DNA of 64,000 nucleotides, taken from positions 3,348,001-3,412,000 of the forward strand of contig NZ_CP109009.1 in NCBI RefSeq assembly GCF_036226685.1. Reading direction: 5' to 3'. Shown in pieces: positions 17,250-25,997 of this stretch. The stretch's first letter is position 1. Each line of letters begins with the position of its first letter. Origin of the DNA: Streptomyces sp. NBC_00690 (GTDB lineage: Bacteria > Actinomycetota > Actinomycetes > Streptomycetales > Streptomycetaceae). Under the pieces are notes generated by a model. The model ran no database searches. It was given only the letters and a program-made list of their open reading frames with translations, and was not told the origin of the DNA. Both the position numbers and the translations under genes were made by a program.

Positions 17250-19670
17250 ATGAGTCAGGAGCCCCAGCAGGGTTGGACCCCCCGGGACGAGACCGTCTCG
17301 GCACCCGGGCAGCCGCAACCGCGCGGGAACCGGCCCCGACGCACCGGCTGGCGGCGCCTCGTACCCACCTGGCGGGCCGTCATCGGCGCGATCCTGCTGA
17401 TCGCACTCCTCCTGATCGGCGGATTCGCGGCCGGATACCTGCTCGTCGACATCCCGCCCGCCAACGCCACCGCAACCGCCCAGTCCAACGTGTACCTCTA
17501 CGCGGACGGCACCCAGATCGCCCGGGACGGCGAAGTCAACCGGGAGAACGTCCAACTCGCCCAGGTCCCCCTGACGGTGCAACGCGCCGTCCTGGCCGCA
17601 GAAGACCGCAACTTCTACTCCGAACGGGCCGTCGACCCCAAAGCCATGGTCCGCGCCGCCTGGAACACCCTCACCGGAAAGGGCAAACAATCCGGCTCCA
17701 CCATCACCCAGCAGTACGTCAAGAACTACTACCTCGGCCAGGAGCAGACCCTCTCCCGGAAATGGAAGGAATTCTTCATCTCGATCAAGCTCAGCCGTGA
17801 GCAGAGCAAGACCGAAATCCTCCAGGGATACCTCAACACCAGCTACTTCGGACGCAACGCCTATGGAATCCAGGCCGCGGCCCAGGCGTACTACGGCAAG
17901 GACATCGAGGACGTCGACACCGCCGAAGGCGCCTACCTCGCATCCCTCCTGAACGCGCCCAGCGCCTACGACGTCACCACCCACCCCGAGAACCGGAGCT
18001 CAGCCCTCGGCCGCTGGAACTACACCCTCGACGGCATGGTCAAGGAAGGCTGGCTCAGCGAGGCCGAACGGGCGGCGATGACCTTCCCCGCACCGCAGGA
18101 GGCCAAGCCCGCCATCGGGCTCTCCGGACAGCGCGGCTATGTCGTCCAAGCCGTCGAGGAGTACGTGACCAGCCACGACATCATCGACGAGAACACCCTG
18201 GCCGCCGGCGGCTACCGCCTCACCACCACTCTCCAGCGCGCCAAGCAGGACGCGTTCGTCGAAGCCGTCGACGACCAGGTGACATCCCGACTCGACCAGG
18301 ACCGCAAGGCCGACCGCAACGTACGCGTCGGCGGCGCGGCCATCGACCCCGAAACCGGCAGGGTCGTCGCCCTGTACGGCGGCATCGACTACACCCGCCA
18401 GTACGTCAACAACGCGACCCGCCGCGACTACCAGGTCGGCTCCACATTCAAACCCTTCGTCTTCACCTCAGCGGTGGAGAACGACTCACGAACCCAGAAC
18501 GGCCGCCGCATCACCCCCGAAACCATCTACGACGGCACCGACCGACGACCCGTCCGCGGCTGGAGCGGAGGCCGCTACGCCCCCGAAAACGAGGACGGCA
18601 TCTCCTACGGACCCATCACCGTCCGCGAAGCCACCGACCGTTCCGTGAACTCCGTGTACGCCCAGATGGCAGTCGACGTGGGCCCCACCCAGGTCCGCCA
18701 GACCGCGATCGACCTCGGCATCCCGGCCACCACCCCGGACCTGACCGCCAGCCCCTCCATCGCACTGGGACCCGCGACGGCCAGCGTGCTCGACCTGGCC
18801 GAGGCGTACGCCACCCTCGCCAACCACGGCCGCCACGGCACCTACGCCCTCGTCAGCAAAATCACCAAAGATGGCACGGCCGTACGACTCCCCCCGACCG
18901 ACACCCGACAGGCCGTCAGCCGAGAAGCCGCCGACACCACCACCTCCATCCTCCAGAGCGTCGTCGACGACGGCACCGGCACCGCCGCCCAATCAGCGGG
19001 ACGCCCGGCAGCAGGCAAGACCGGCACCGCCGAAGAGGACAAGGCAGCCTGGTTCGCCGGCTACACCCCCCAGCTCGCCACCGTCGTCGCCGTCATGGGC
19101 CAGGACCCGGAAACCGGTGCGCAAAAACCCCTGTACGGGGCGCTCGGCCTCCCGCGGATCAACGGCGGCGGGGCACCCGCACGCATCTGGGGACAGTTCA
19201 CCGGAATGGCACTGGAAGGCACGGAGATCACCGAGTTCGACCTGGAACTAGAACCCGGCGCAAACGAACCGGAACCTATGCCCGAATCACCCGACGAGGA
19301 CTCGTCCCCACCCCCGTCCGAGCCCGACGACGACAGCCCATCGCCCGAACCCAGCGAAGAAAGCCCCGACGAGAGCCGCGCACCGAGCGAAAACCCCTCA
19401 GCAGACGACACGGGCACCGCGGACACCGGGGACGGCGACACAGGCGGGGGCGACAGCAGCGCACCTCAGGGAACCGGACCGGCAGGCCCCGGCCACGATC
19501 CGCGCCCCGGCGGCCATCGCGACGGCCCCGGCGACCACAGCAGATTCCAGGACACCGGCCCGGGAGCGCGAAGGCCCGACGGCCGCACGGGAGAAGAGCA
19601 GCCGGGCGCACCGCCACCGAACCACCACAACGCGCCGATGCCTCAGGGCCGGGCCAACGAGAAGGGGTGA
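17250..19670 (+). CDS. Class A penicillin-binding protein (GT51 + transpeptidase)
   Basis: An 806-aa bifunctional peptidoglycan synthase. A cytoplasmic N-terminus and one membrane anchor (about residues 37-62) precede a GT51 glycosyltransferase domain (AEDRNFYSE with the catalytic Glu; SGSTITQQYVKN). A penicillin-binding transpeptidase domain follows, with SxxK at STFK (Ser about 398), SVN, and KTGT (Lys about 590). The last 150 residues are an acidic Pro/Glu/Ser/Asp and Gly-rich tail with no fold. It builds the cell wall on the outer face of the membrane. The ATG at 17250 is preferred, but GTG at 17235 in the same frame cannot be excluded. Confidence 0.93.
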   Translation: MSQEPQQGWTPRDETVSAPGQPQPRGNRPRRTGWRRLVPTWRAVIGAILLIALLLIGGFAAGYLLVDIPPANATATAQSNVYLYADGTQIARDGEVNRENVQLAQVPLTVQRAVLAAEDRNFYSERAVDPKAMVRAAWNTLTGKGKQSGSTITQQYVKNYYLGQEQTLSRKWKEFFISIKLSREQSKTEILQGYLNTSYFGRNAYGIQAAAQAYYGKDIEDVDTAEGAYLASLLNAPSAYDVTTHPENRSSALGRWNYTLDGMVKEGWLSEAERAAMTFPAPQEAKPAIGLSGQRGYVVQAVEEYVTSHDIIDENTLAAGGYRLTTTLQRAKQDAFVEAVDDQVTSRLDQDRKADRNVRVGGAAIDPETGRVVALYGGIDYTRQYVNNATRRDYQVGSTFKPFVFTSAVENDSRTQNGRRITPETIYDGTDRRPVRGWSGGRYAPENEDGISYGPITVREATDRSVNSVYAQMAVDVGPTQVRQTAIDLGIPATTPDLTASPSIALGPATASVLDLAEAYATLANHGRHGTYALVSKITKDGTAVRLPPTDTRQAVSREAADTTTSILQSVVDDGTGTAAQSAGRPAAGKTGTAEEDKAAWFAGYTPQLATVVAVMGQDPETGAQKPLYGALGLPRINGGGAPARIWGQFTGMALEGTEITEFDLELEPGANEPEPMPESPDEDSSPPPSEPDDDSPSPEPSEESPDESRAPSENPSADDTGTADTGDGDTGGGDSSAPQGTGPAGPGHDPRPGGHRDGPGDHSRFQDTGPGARRPDGRTGEEQPGAPPPNHHNAPMPQGRANEKG

Positions 19671-19712
19671 CGAACGCCCTCGGCGCCGCCACCCCCACTC
19701 ACCAATACGACC

Positions 19713-20033
19713 TCAGTGACCGGACGTCGCCTTCAGTCCGACCACGGCGACCAGCAGCAGCGAGACAAAGAAGATACGGGCTGCCGTCACCGGCTCGTTC
19801 AGGGCCACCATGCCCACGATCGCCGCACCGGCAGCACCGATACCGACCCACACGCCGTACGCCGTGCCGATCGGCAGCGTCTTCGCCGCCTGCGCCAGCA
19901 AGAACATGCTCGCGACAATGCCCGCGCCCGTGAAAACACTGGGCCAGAGCTTGGTGAAACCATCGGTGAACTTCATACCGATCGACCAGCCGACCTCAAG
20001 CACACCGGCGATGATCAAAAGAACCCAGGCCAT
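19713..20033 (-). CDS. gdx: SMR-family guanidinium exporter (Gdx/SugE type)
   Basis: A 106-aa protein with four transmembrane helices. The first holds the essential glutamate (IIAGVLEVGWSIGMKFTDGFTKL). The GW.IGMKYT/DGFT pattern is the signature of the SugE/Gdx branch of small multidrug resistance proteins, which work as guanidinium/proton antiporters, rather than of the EmrE/Qac branch. A guanidine-III-like aptamer sits in its leader, which independently supports the assignment. The ATG at 20033 has GGAGG at a good distance. It converges with the PBP gene. Confidence 0.9.
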   Translation of the reverse strand: MAWVLLIIAGVLEVGWSIGMKFTDGFTKLWPSVFTGAGIVASMFLLAQAAKTLPIGTAYGVWVGIGAAGAAIVGMVALNEPVTAARIFFVSLLLVAVVGLKATSGH

Positions 20034-20065
20034 GACGGCACCTCCGAGAGACACGATTTCAACGG

Positions 20066-20109
20066 GGTGCGTCGTCTTTGCCAGCCCGGTACGGCGCGTC
20101 TCGTCGGGG
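20066..20109 (-). ncRNA. Guanidine-III (ykkC-III) riboswitch aptamer
   Basis: The transcript strand carries the conserved ykkC-III elements in order: CCCGACGAGAC, GCGCCGUACCGGG and CAAAGACGACGC. They match, from memory, the core of the crystallised Thermobifida fusca aptamer (ACGAG, GCGCCGUACC, AAGACG). CCCG can pair with CGGG (P1), and GCGCCGU with ACGACGC (P2 pseudoknot helix), with a single C-A mismatch. It ends 32 bases before the gdx ATG and close to the GGAGG site, fitting control of translation initiation by guanidine. Confidence 0.78.
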
Positions 20110-20140
20110 TTGGTTCCACCGTAGCAAATCAACGGCGGAA

Positions 20141-20166
20141 GGGCTGGTGAGATCAGTCACCAGCCC
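20141..20166 (-). terminator. Hairpin between groES-like gene and gdx leader
   Basis: A perfect 10-bp inverted repeat (GGGCTGGTGA, loop GATCAG, TCACCAGCCC) lies downstream of the GroES-like gene and upstream of the gdx leader, on the same transcript strand. There is no T-tract. It may end transcription of the former gene or be a regulator site for the latter. Confidence 0.5.
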
Positions 20167-20275
20167 CCATGGGCCACCGGAACCGCAGCCGGAGCAGAGC
20201 AGAAAAGTGCAGGCCAGCGAGGGGCACAGCGCAGGTCGACCCGGATCGGCAGGGGACAGCAGGTGCCAATCCGGG

Positions 20276-20632
20276 TCAGAGGTAGAGCCCGGTGGAATCC
20301 TCGGAACCCTGGAAACGATCAGCGGCCACCGCATGCAGATCGCGCTCCCGCATCAGCACGTACGCCACGCCCCGGACCTCGACCTCGGCCCGGTCCTCAG
20401 GGTCGTACAACACCCGGTCACCGACCTCCACCGTCCGCACGTTCTGTCCGACCGCAACCACCTCGGCCCAGGCGAGGCGCCGGCCGACCGCCGCGGTCGC
20501 CGGGATCACAATGCCGCCCGTGGAACGACGCTCGCCCTCCGGACCGTCGGTGCGCACCAACACGCGGTCGTGCAGCATGCGAATGGGCAGCTTGTCGTGC
20601 TGGGTGCCGTGCTCATGACTGTTGGGGCTCAC
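20276..20632 (-). CDS. GroES-like (Cpn10 fold) protein
   Basis: A 118-aa protein with the chaperonin-10 layout: PIRMLHDRVLVRTDGPEGERRSTGGIVIPATA at the N-terminus and VAVGQNVRTVEVGDRVLYDPEDRAEVEVRGVAYVLMRERDLHAV after it. The mobile loop is recognisable (RRSTGGIVIP). The C-terminal extension beyond the fold is short. It is not next to a groEL, so it is a diverged paralogue of GroES rather than the main co-chaperonin. Partner unknown. Confidence 0.82.
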   Translation of the reverse strand: MSPNSHEHGTQHDKLPIRMLHDRVLVRTDGPEGERRSTGGIVIPATAAVGRRLAWAEVVAVGQNVRTVEVGDRVLYDPEDRAEVEVRGVAYVLMRERDLHAVAADRFQGSEDSTGLYL

Positions 20633-20675
20633 CCGATGAACCTACCTGCCCCCGGGCGGTTCACCCGCCCACGGG

Positions 20676-20999
20676 TCACCGACGGCGCTTGCGTCCGGTG
20701 GAAACGGCCATCAGCCCCACCAATCCGACCACGGCCACCGCCAGTGGCACCAGCCGTTCCAGTCGCGGTGCGCCGTCGGCCGAGACGAACACTGCCCGTA
20801 CGTCCGACACCTTGCCGTTGACCGTGGCGAAGGCCCGTCCCGCGGTCCGATCGACCGTGGAAGCCGCCTTGGCCTTCGCATCGCCGATGATCGTCTTGGG
20901 GTGCACCCGCACCCCGATCTCGTCGAGCGTCTCGGCAAGCTGGTCGCGCCTGCGGACGATGTCCGCCTCGATCTGCGCAGGGGTCCTCGCGTCCGACAC
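20676..20999 (-). CDS. DUF3618 small membrane protein
   Basis: A 107-aa protein. The N-terminal motif RTPAQIEADIVRRRDQLAETLDEI is diagnostic of DUF3618. An amphipathic helical middle is followed by one C-terminal membrane segment (LVPLAVAVVGLVGLMAVS) and a basic tail (GRKRRR). In Streptomyces, DUF3618 proteins often sit with phage-holin-like DUF1469 proteins and are thought to be peripheral envelope proteins. No activity is known. Confidence 0.85.
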   Translation of the reverse strand: MSDARTPAQIEADIVRRRDQLAETLDEIGVRVHPKTIIGDAKAKAASTVDRTAGRAFATVNGKVSDVRAVFVSADGAPRLERLVPLAVAVVGLVGLMAVSTGRKRRR

Positions 21000-21127
21000 C
21001 GCGCTGCCTCCGTGGTCGTGTCCAGTGTGTTCTTCGTCGACAGTCTGTCAGCTCTGCCGCGCACCTACCCGCCGGCACCCCTATTACGCTCGACGGCGTA
21101 CACCCGCACGGCTTGACGAGGAGAACC

Positions 21128-21595
21128 ATGAGCGAGCGACTTAAGCCCGGCGATCCGGCCCCCGACTTCACCCTCCCCGACGCGGACGGCAACGAGGTGT
21201 CGCTCGCGTCCCACAAGGGCCGCAAGGTGATCGTGTACTTCTACCCGGCGGCCCTCACCCCCGGCTGCACCAAGCAGGCGTGCGACTTCACGGACAACCT
21301 TGAGCTGCTGGCCGGCGCGGGTTACGACGTGATCGGCGTGTCGCCGGACAAGCCGGAGAAGCTGGCCAAGTTCCGGGACAAGGAGGACCTCAAGGTCACC
21401 CTGGTCGCGGACCCGGACAAGGAAGTCCTGACCGCGTACGGGGCGTACGGCGAGAAGAAGTTGTACGGAAAGGTCGTCACGGGGGTCATCCGGTCCACGG
21501 TGGTGGTGGACGAGGAGGGCAAGGTGGAGCATGCGCTCTACAACGTGAAGGCGACCGGGCATGTCGCAAAGATCATCAAGGATCTGGGCATCTGA
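21128..21595 (+). CDS. bcp: Thioredoxin-dependent thiol peroxidase (Bcp/PrxQ)
   Basis: A 155-aa peroxiredoxin of the Bcp/PrxQ class, which reduces hydrogen peroxide and organic peroxides with thioredoxin. The N-terminal APDFTLPDADG is followed by the peroxidatic site YFYPAALTPGCTKQACDF, with peroxidatic Cys 47 and resolving Cys 52 five residues on, as in atypical two-cysteine PrxQ enzymes. The ATG at 21128 follows GAGGAGAACC. An in-frame start 15 bases upstream lacks a ribosome site. Confidence 0.94.
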   Translation: MSERLKPGDPAPDFTLPDADGNEVSLASHKGRKVIVYFYPAALTPGCTKQACDFTDNLELLAGAGYDVIGVSPDKPEKLAKFRDKEDLKVTLVADPDKEVLTAYGAYGEKKLYGKVVTGVIRSTVVVDEEGKVEHALYNVKATGHVAKIIKDLGI

Positions 21596-21780
21596 ACCCC
21601 GCCCCGGGCCAGGGGCCTCCTTCGATGACCGGCTCTGGTTCGACCATCTGACGGCGTCCGAAGGGCCCCAATCTTTCGACCAAAGCGGGAGCGGCAACTC
21701 CACATTTCGCACGTAACCGCTTCGAATATCGGTTCGTTAGTCCGTTCGGGTCGCAGAACCGCGATCCGGACGGAGGAACC

Positions 21781-22455
21781 ATGGGCAAGAGCCCCTATAC
21801 AGAGGATCGCCTCGCCGCAGCGGCACAATCTTCGCGAACGCTGACCCAGGCACTGGTCCACCTCGAAATCGACCCGAAGAGTCCAACGCGCAAGTACATC
21901 AGCGAGCGGATGAAGCGGCTCGGAATATCCACCGACCATTTCGAACGTGAAGGGGCACGGTGGACGCGAGACATCCTTGAACCGGCTGTGGCGGCTTCGA
22001 CCAGCGTGTACGAGGTACTGCGGTGGCTGGGCATCGAGGCTGTGGGAGGTCACCACACGAACATCAGCCGCCGTATCAAAGCTTATGGAATCGACACCTC
22101 CCACTTCCGGCCCCCGCCGCCCAGCGGAAGGGCTCGACGGCGCGCGCCGGGATCGCTGCTGGTGGAACAGCCCCCTCAGGGCGCTCGGCGCATCCGGGGC
22201 GAGCGTCTCAAACGCGCCCTCGCGGCCACCGGCGTGCCCAACCGATGTGTTCTGTGCGGGACCGGCCCGTTGTGGCGCGGGCGCCCCCTTCCGCTGGAGG
22301 TCGATCACATCGATGGTGACTGGCGCAACAACCGGATCGAGAATCTACGTATCCTCTGCCCCAACTGTCATTCGGCCACGGACAACTACCGAGGTCGTGG
22401 AAAGGGCGGGCGAACAGCCGTCGCCCAGTGCGCTGAGGCCAGGACGACCGAATGA
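21781..22455 (+). CDS. HNH endonuclease with N-terminal helical repeats (first of a pair)
   Basis: A 224-aa protein. Two similar 45-residue helical units (RLAAAAQSSRTLTQALVHLEI..., then ILEPAVAASTSVYEVLRWLGI...) resemble helix-turn-helix DNA-reading modules, each ending in a GI-T/D-HF pattern. The C-terminal HNH domain has the zinc CxxC (RCVLCG), the catalytic LEVDHIDGD and the LRILCPNCHS half. It has a good ribosome site (GGAGGAACC). The stop overlaps the next gene as ATGA. Target and role are unknown; it may be a free-standing nuclease or a mobile-element remnant. Confidence 0.82.
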   Translation: MGKSPYTEDRLAAAAQSSRTLTQALVHLEIDPKSPTRKYISERMKRLGISTDHFEREGARWTRDILEPAVAASTSVYEVLRWLGIEAVGGHHTNISRRIKAYGIDTSHFRPPPPSGRARRRAPGSLLVEQPPQGARRIRGERLKRALAATGVPNRCVLCGTGPLWRGRPLPLEVDHIDGDWRNNRIENLRILCPNCHSATDNYRGRGKGGRTAVAQCAEARTTE

Positions 22456-23153
22456 GTTCGGCCGCCAGGCGCTATACGCCCGCAGAACTGAGGACAGCAG
22501 CGCAGCAGTGCACGAGCCTGGACGAGGTCATCGCATTCTTCGGCACGTCCCCCTACGAAGGACTGAAGCGCCATCTGCTCCGCTGTTTCGAACAGAACGG
22601 CATCGACGTCTCACATTTTCCGCGACGCCGACGCAGCGGACCGCGGCCCTCAAGCGCCGAACTGCGCACGGCGGTGGCGGCCTCAAGCTCCTTGGCTGAA
22701 GCGCTGAGGCGACTCGATCGGCGGGACAACGGTGTTCAACGGGCGGCTTTGCGCAACTGGATAGCGGAAGAAGCCCTCCCGACATCCCATTTCCTGGGCC
22801 AGGCACAGGGACGGGGAAAGCCATCCACCACGCCGAGGGCGAACGCGGTGCATGTACTCACCAGGCGCAGAGGCGGCCACCGAACGAAGACGGCCCGGTT
22901 GCGTCAGGCTCTGCGTGATCTCGGGTTGCCGGAGCAGTGCGCCGGCTGTGGCACTGGACCTGCGTGGCAGGGTCGGACGATGACGCTGGAGATCGACCAC
23001 ATCAATGGCGATCCACTGGACGATCGTGCGGAGAACCTTCGACTGCTGTGCCCCAACTGCCATGCGGTCACCAGTACATGGTGCCGGGGCGGCAGGCCCC
23101 GAGACGCACGGGCAAACGAGGGCGCCGAAACGTCGGAGCAGCCGCTACCATAA
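22452..23153 (+). CDS. HNH endonuclease with N-terminal helical repeats (second of a pair)
   Basis: A 233-aa paralogue of the preceding gene, with the same plan. Two helical units (ELRTAAQQCTSLDEVIAFFG..., then ELRTAVAASSSLAEALRRLD...) each end near DVSHF or TSHF. A C-terminal HNH domain follows, with QCAGCG, LEIDHINGD and LRLLCPNCHA. It begins within the stop of the first copy (ATGA), so the two are made together. The pair ends only 10 bases before a tRNA gene. The coupled expression suggests they may act as a heterodimer, but that is inference. Confidence 0.82.
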   Translation: MSSAARRYTPAELRTAAQQCTSLDEVIAFFGTSPYEGLKRHLLRCFEQNGIDVSHFPRRRRSGPRPSSAELRTAVAASSSLAEALRRLDRRDNGVQRAALRNWIAEEALPTSHFLGQAQGRGKPSTTPRANAVHVLTRRRGGHRTKTARLRQALRDLGLPEQCAGCGTGPAWQGRTMTLEIDHINGDPLDDRAENLRLLCPNCHAVTSTWCRGGRPRDARANEGAETSEQPLP

Positions 23154-23163
23154 CGGTGGGCTG

Positions 23164-23247
23164 GCGGCCGTGGCGGAATTGGCCTACGCGCGACATTTAG
23201 GATGTCGTGGGAGAAATCCCTTGAGGGTTCGAGTCCCTCCGGCCGCA
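23164..23247 (+). tRNA. tRNA-Leu (anticodon UAG)
   Basis: An 84-nt cloverleaf with a long class II variable arm. The acceptor stem is GCGGCCG/CGGCCGC, and the D-arm contains TGGCGGAATTGGC. The anticodon stem is CGACA/TGTCG around the loop TTTAGGA, giving anticodon TAG, which reads CUA. The T-arm is GAGGGTTCGAGTCCCTC. The discriminator is A, and CCA is not encoded. Confidence 0.95.
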
Positions 23248-23256
23248 CACCTTGGA

Positions 23257-23298
23257 AACGAAGGCACGCTTCTCGGTAGTCGAGGGCGTGCCTTCGTT
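23257..23298 (+). terminator. Terminator after tRNA-Leu, shared with rdgB
   Basis: A perfect 13-bp inverted repeat (AACGAAGGCACGC, 16-base loop, GCGTGCCTTCGTT) is followed by CTTTCC. It lies between the tRNA and the convergent rdgB gene and probably works in both directions. Confidence 0.8.
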
Positions 23299-23316
23299 CT
23301 TTCCATCCGGGCGCTC

Positions 23317-23919
23317 TCAGGCCAGCAGTTCCCCGATGGCCGGGACCAGGGCCCGGAATGCCTTGCCGCGGTGGCTGATCGCGTTCTTCTCCGCCGGGCT
23401 CAGCTCCGCCGCCGTACGGGTCTCGCCCTCCGGCTGGAGGATCGGGTCGTAGCCGAAGCCGTTCGTACCGGCCGGGCGGGCGCGCAGGGTTCCGAGCATC
23501 CGCCCCTCGACGACCCGTTCCGTGCCGTCGGGGAGTGCGAGCGCCGCAGCGCAGAAGAAGTGGGCTCCGCGGTGCTCCGGCGCGATGTCGGACAGTTGGG
23601 CGAGGAGCAGATTGAGGTTGGCGGTGTCGTCGCCGTGTGTTCCGGCCCAGCGGGCGGAGAAGATTCCGGGTGCGCCGCCGAGGACGTCGACGCAGAGGCC
23701 GGAGTCGTCGGCGACGGCTGGCAGGCCGGTCGCTTGTGCGAGCGCGTGTGCTTTGAGCAGGGCGTTCTGGGCGAAGGTGACCCCGGTTTCCTTGACGTCG
23801 GGGATCTGGGGGTAGGCATCCGCGCCGACGAGTTCGTGCGGCAGTTCCGCGTCGGCGAGGATGGCCCTCAGTTCGGTGATCTTCCCGGCGTTGCGGGTGG
23901 CAAGGATGAGTCGGGTCAT
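23317..23919 (-). CDS. rdgB: XTP/dITP pyrophosphatase (RdgB/HAM1)
   Basis: A 200-aa cytoplasmic enzyme that hydrolyses dITP, XTP and other non-canonical purine triphosphates to monophosphates, keeping them out of DNA and RNA. It has the N-terminal LATRNAGKITEL motif, the catalytic GLPAVADDSGLCVDVLGGAPGIFSARW block, the purine-binding GFGYDPI and the terminal SHRGKAF. Length is normal for the family. It lies in the same-strand group as the lipoprotein and rph, which flank it upstream. Confidence 0.95.
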   Translation of the reverse strand: MTRLILATRNAGKITELRAILADAELPHELVGADAYPQIPDVKETGVTFAQNALLKAHALAQATGLPAVADDSGLCVDVLGGAPGIFSARWAGTHGDDTANLNLLLAQLSDIAPEHRGAHFFCAAALALPDGTERVVEGRMLGTLRARPAGTNGFGYDPILQPEGETRTAAELSPAEKNAISHRGKAFRALVPAIGELLA

Positions 23920-23968
23920 ACACCGATTATCGGCGAGTGCCGTGTGGGGGTGGACCCGGGTGGTCGGG

Positions 23969-24352
23969 TCAGGGGCTGCAGACCTTGCCGATCTCGGAGG
24001 CGGCGTCGGTGACGGGCTTGAGGTCGGGGGTGGCGTCGCCGCCTTCGATGGCCTTGCGGACGTTGGCGACGCCGGCGTTCAGATCGTCGACGGCCTTGGT
24101 GAGGTCGGCGTTGTCGGTCTTGTCGCTGAGGCTGTCGAGCTCTTTGTCGATGTCGTCGAGTGCCTGGCGGGCCTGGGCGGGGTTCTCGGTCGCGTTGGAG
24201 GCGGCTTCGGTGAGCTTGTCGACGCTGGTCGCGATGGCCTCGGCGGTCTCCACGCAGTCGAGGGCCTTGTCGATGGCGCTACAGCCCACGGTGATCGGGA
24301 TGATCAGGGCGGTGGTAGCGAGCGTGAGTGCGATACGGCGGCGCGCAGACAT
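23969..24352 (-). CDS. Small putative lipoprotein
   Basis: A 127-aa protein with a signal peptide and lipobox ITVGC (Cys about 24). A helical, acidic mature part is predicted to form coiled coils (DKLTEAASNATENPAQARQALDDIDKELDSLSDK). It ends VCSP, so a disulfide with another cysteine (LDCVETAEA) is possible. No known domain. The ATG at 24352 is preferred over one 33 bases upstream because the lipobox spacing is then standard. It lies between rdgB and rph on the same strand. Confidence 0.75.
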   Translation of the reverse strand: MSARRRIALTLATTALIIPITVGCSAIDKALDCVETAEAIATSVDKLTEAASNATENPAQARQALDDIDKELDSLSDKTDNADLTKAVDDLNAGVANVRKAIEGGDATPDLKPVTDAASEIGKVCSP

Positions 24353-24632
24353 GGAACGGTCCCTCCCGGATACGGCCGGGCGCACGGTTTGGCCCGTGCG
24401 CCCGTGTCCTTAACGACGCCCGCTGGGGCGTTCTTGGTTGCTTCTTTACCCAGTCGGCGGGCCGGGTACTGGAGTGCCGGTCCGGTGGAGGCTTTCCCCG
24501 TACTGAAGAGGGGTGAGGAAGCGAGCCGCCCGGGTGCCGGGGTGCGGCGGGGCGGTTTAGGCCGGTGCCCGTCGCTGGGCGAGGGTCATGACCGATGCGT
24601 TCGCCGCCGCGGGGCCGGGCGGCAGGTGCGGG

Positions 24633-25373
<741 letters not shown>

Positions 25374-25481
25374 GAGGGTGAGCCTATCGGCTGTGCGGAA
25401 GGGCCCCGTCCCCTGGTTTTCGCCGTGGGGAGGAGGCCCTTTCGCATGTCTGTGCCAGGGTTGGGCTGAGGGGCGGTCAGC

Positions 25482-25715
25482 TCACATCATGTCTTCGATG
25501 TCGGCGGCGATCGGGTCGGCGTCGGTGCCGATGACGACCTGGATCGCGTTGCCCATCTTGACGACTCCGTGGGCGCCGGCGGCCTTGAGGGCGGCTTCGT
25601 CGACCTTGGCCGGGTCGATGACTTCGGTGCGGAGGCGGGTGATGCAGCCTTCGATCTCCTCGATGTTCTCGATGCCGCCGAGGCCGGCGACGATCTTCTC
25701 AGCCTTGCTGGCCAT
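25482..25715 (-). CDS. nagF: PTS glucose-type EIIB component for N-acetylglucosamine
   Basis: A 77-aa single-domain EIIB. It carries IVAGLGGIENIEEIEGCITRLRTEV, in which the cysteine accepts phosphate from EIIA (Crr), and it ends with VVIGTDADPIAADIEDMM. It passes phosphate to the EIIC permease encoded divergently (25998-27299). The start MASKAEK has GGGAGAGAAC upstream; the longer frame to 25820 is not needed. In Streptomyces this locus is controlled by DasR. Confidence 0.92.
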   Translation of the reverse strand: MASKAEKIVAGLGGIENIEEIEGCITRLRTEVIDPAKVDEAALKAAGAHGVVKMGNAIQVVIGTDADPIAADIEDMM

Positions 25716-25939
25716 GTTCTCTCCCTGCGTTCCTAGGGCGCCTTGGGTGGTCGCCCGGTGCTGCGTCGGCCCACCAATGGCCCGCTTTGTCACGTTAACG
25801 CACGGTTGGCCCAACTTCACGGGCGAGTGACCGGTTCATCGCTCAAGATAACGATCACCGGCGTTCCGTAGATGACCGAGGACACGGGCCCCGACCGAGG
25901 GCGCGACATCAGTCATGGGTGACCCGGAGCCTTGCCGCA

Positions 25940-25955
25940 ACTGGTCTACACCAGT
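25940..25955. promoter_or_regulatory. DasR-responsive element (dre) between nagF and nagE1
   Basis: ACTGGTCTACACCAGT matches the near-palindromic DasR operator (ACTGGTCTAGACCAGT type), with only the central bases asymmetric. It lies 42 bases upstream of the nagE1 ATG in the divergent nagF-nagE1 spacer. DasR is the GntR-family repressor that responds to glucosamine-6-phosphate. Confidence 0.88.
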
Positions 25956-25997
25956 CTGCAACACCTGCCAACCGGGCCAGTTCCAGGAGGGACGTCG

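Noticed and set aside
23164..23247. Considered as bldA-type tRNA-Leu(UAA).
   Set aside because: The anticodon loop TTTAGGA gives UAG, which reads CUA, not UUA.
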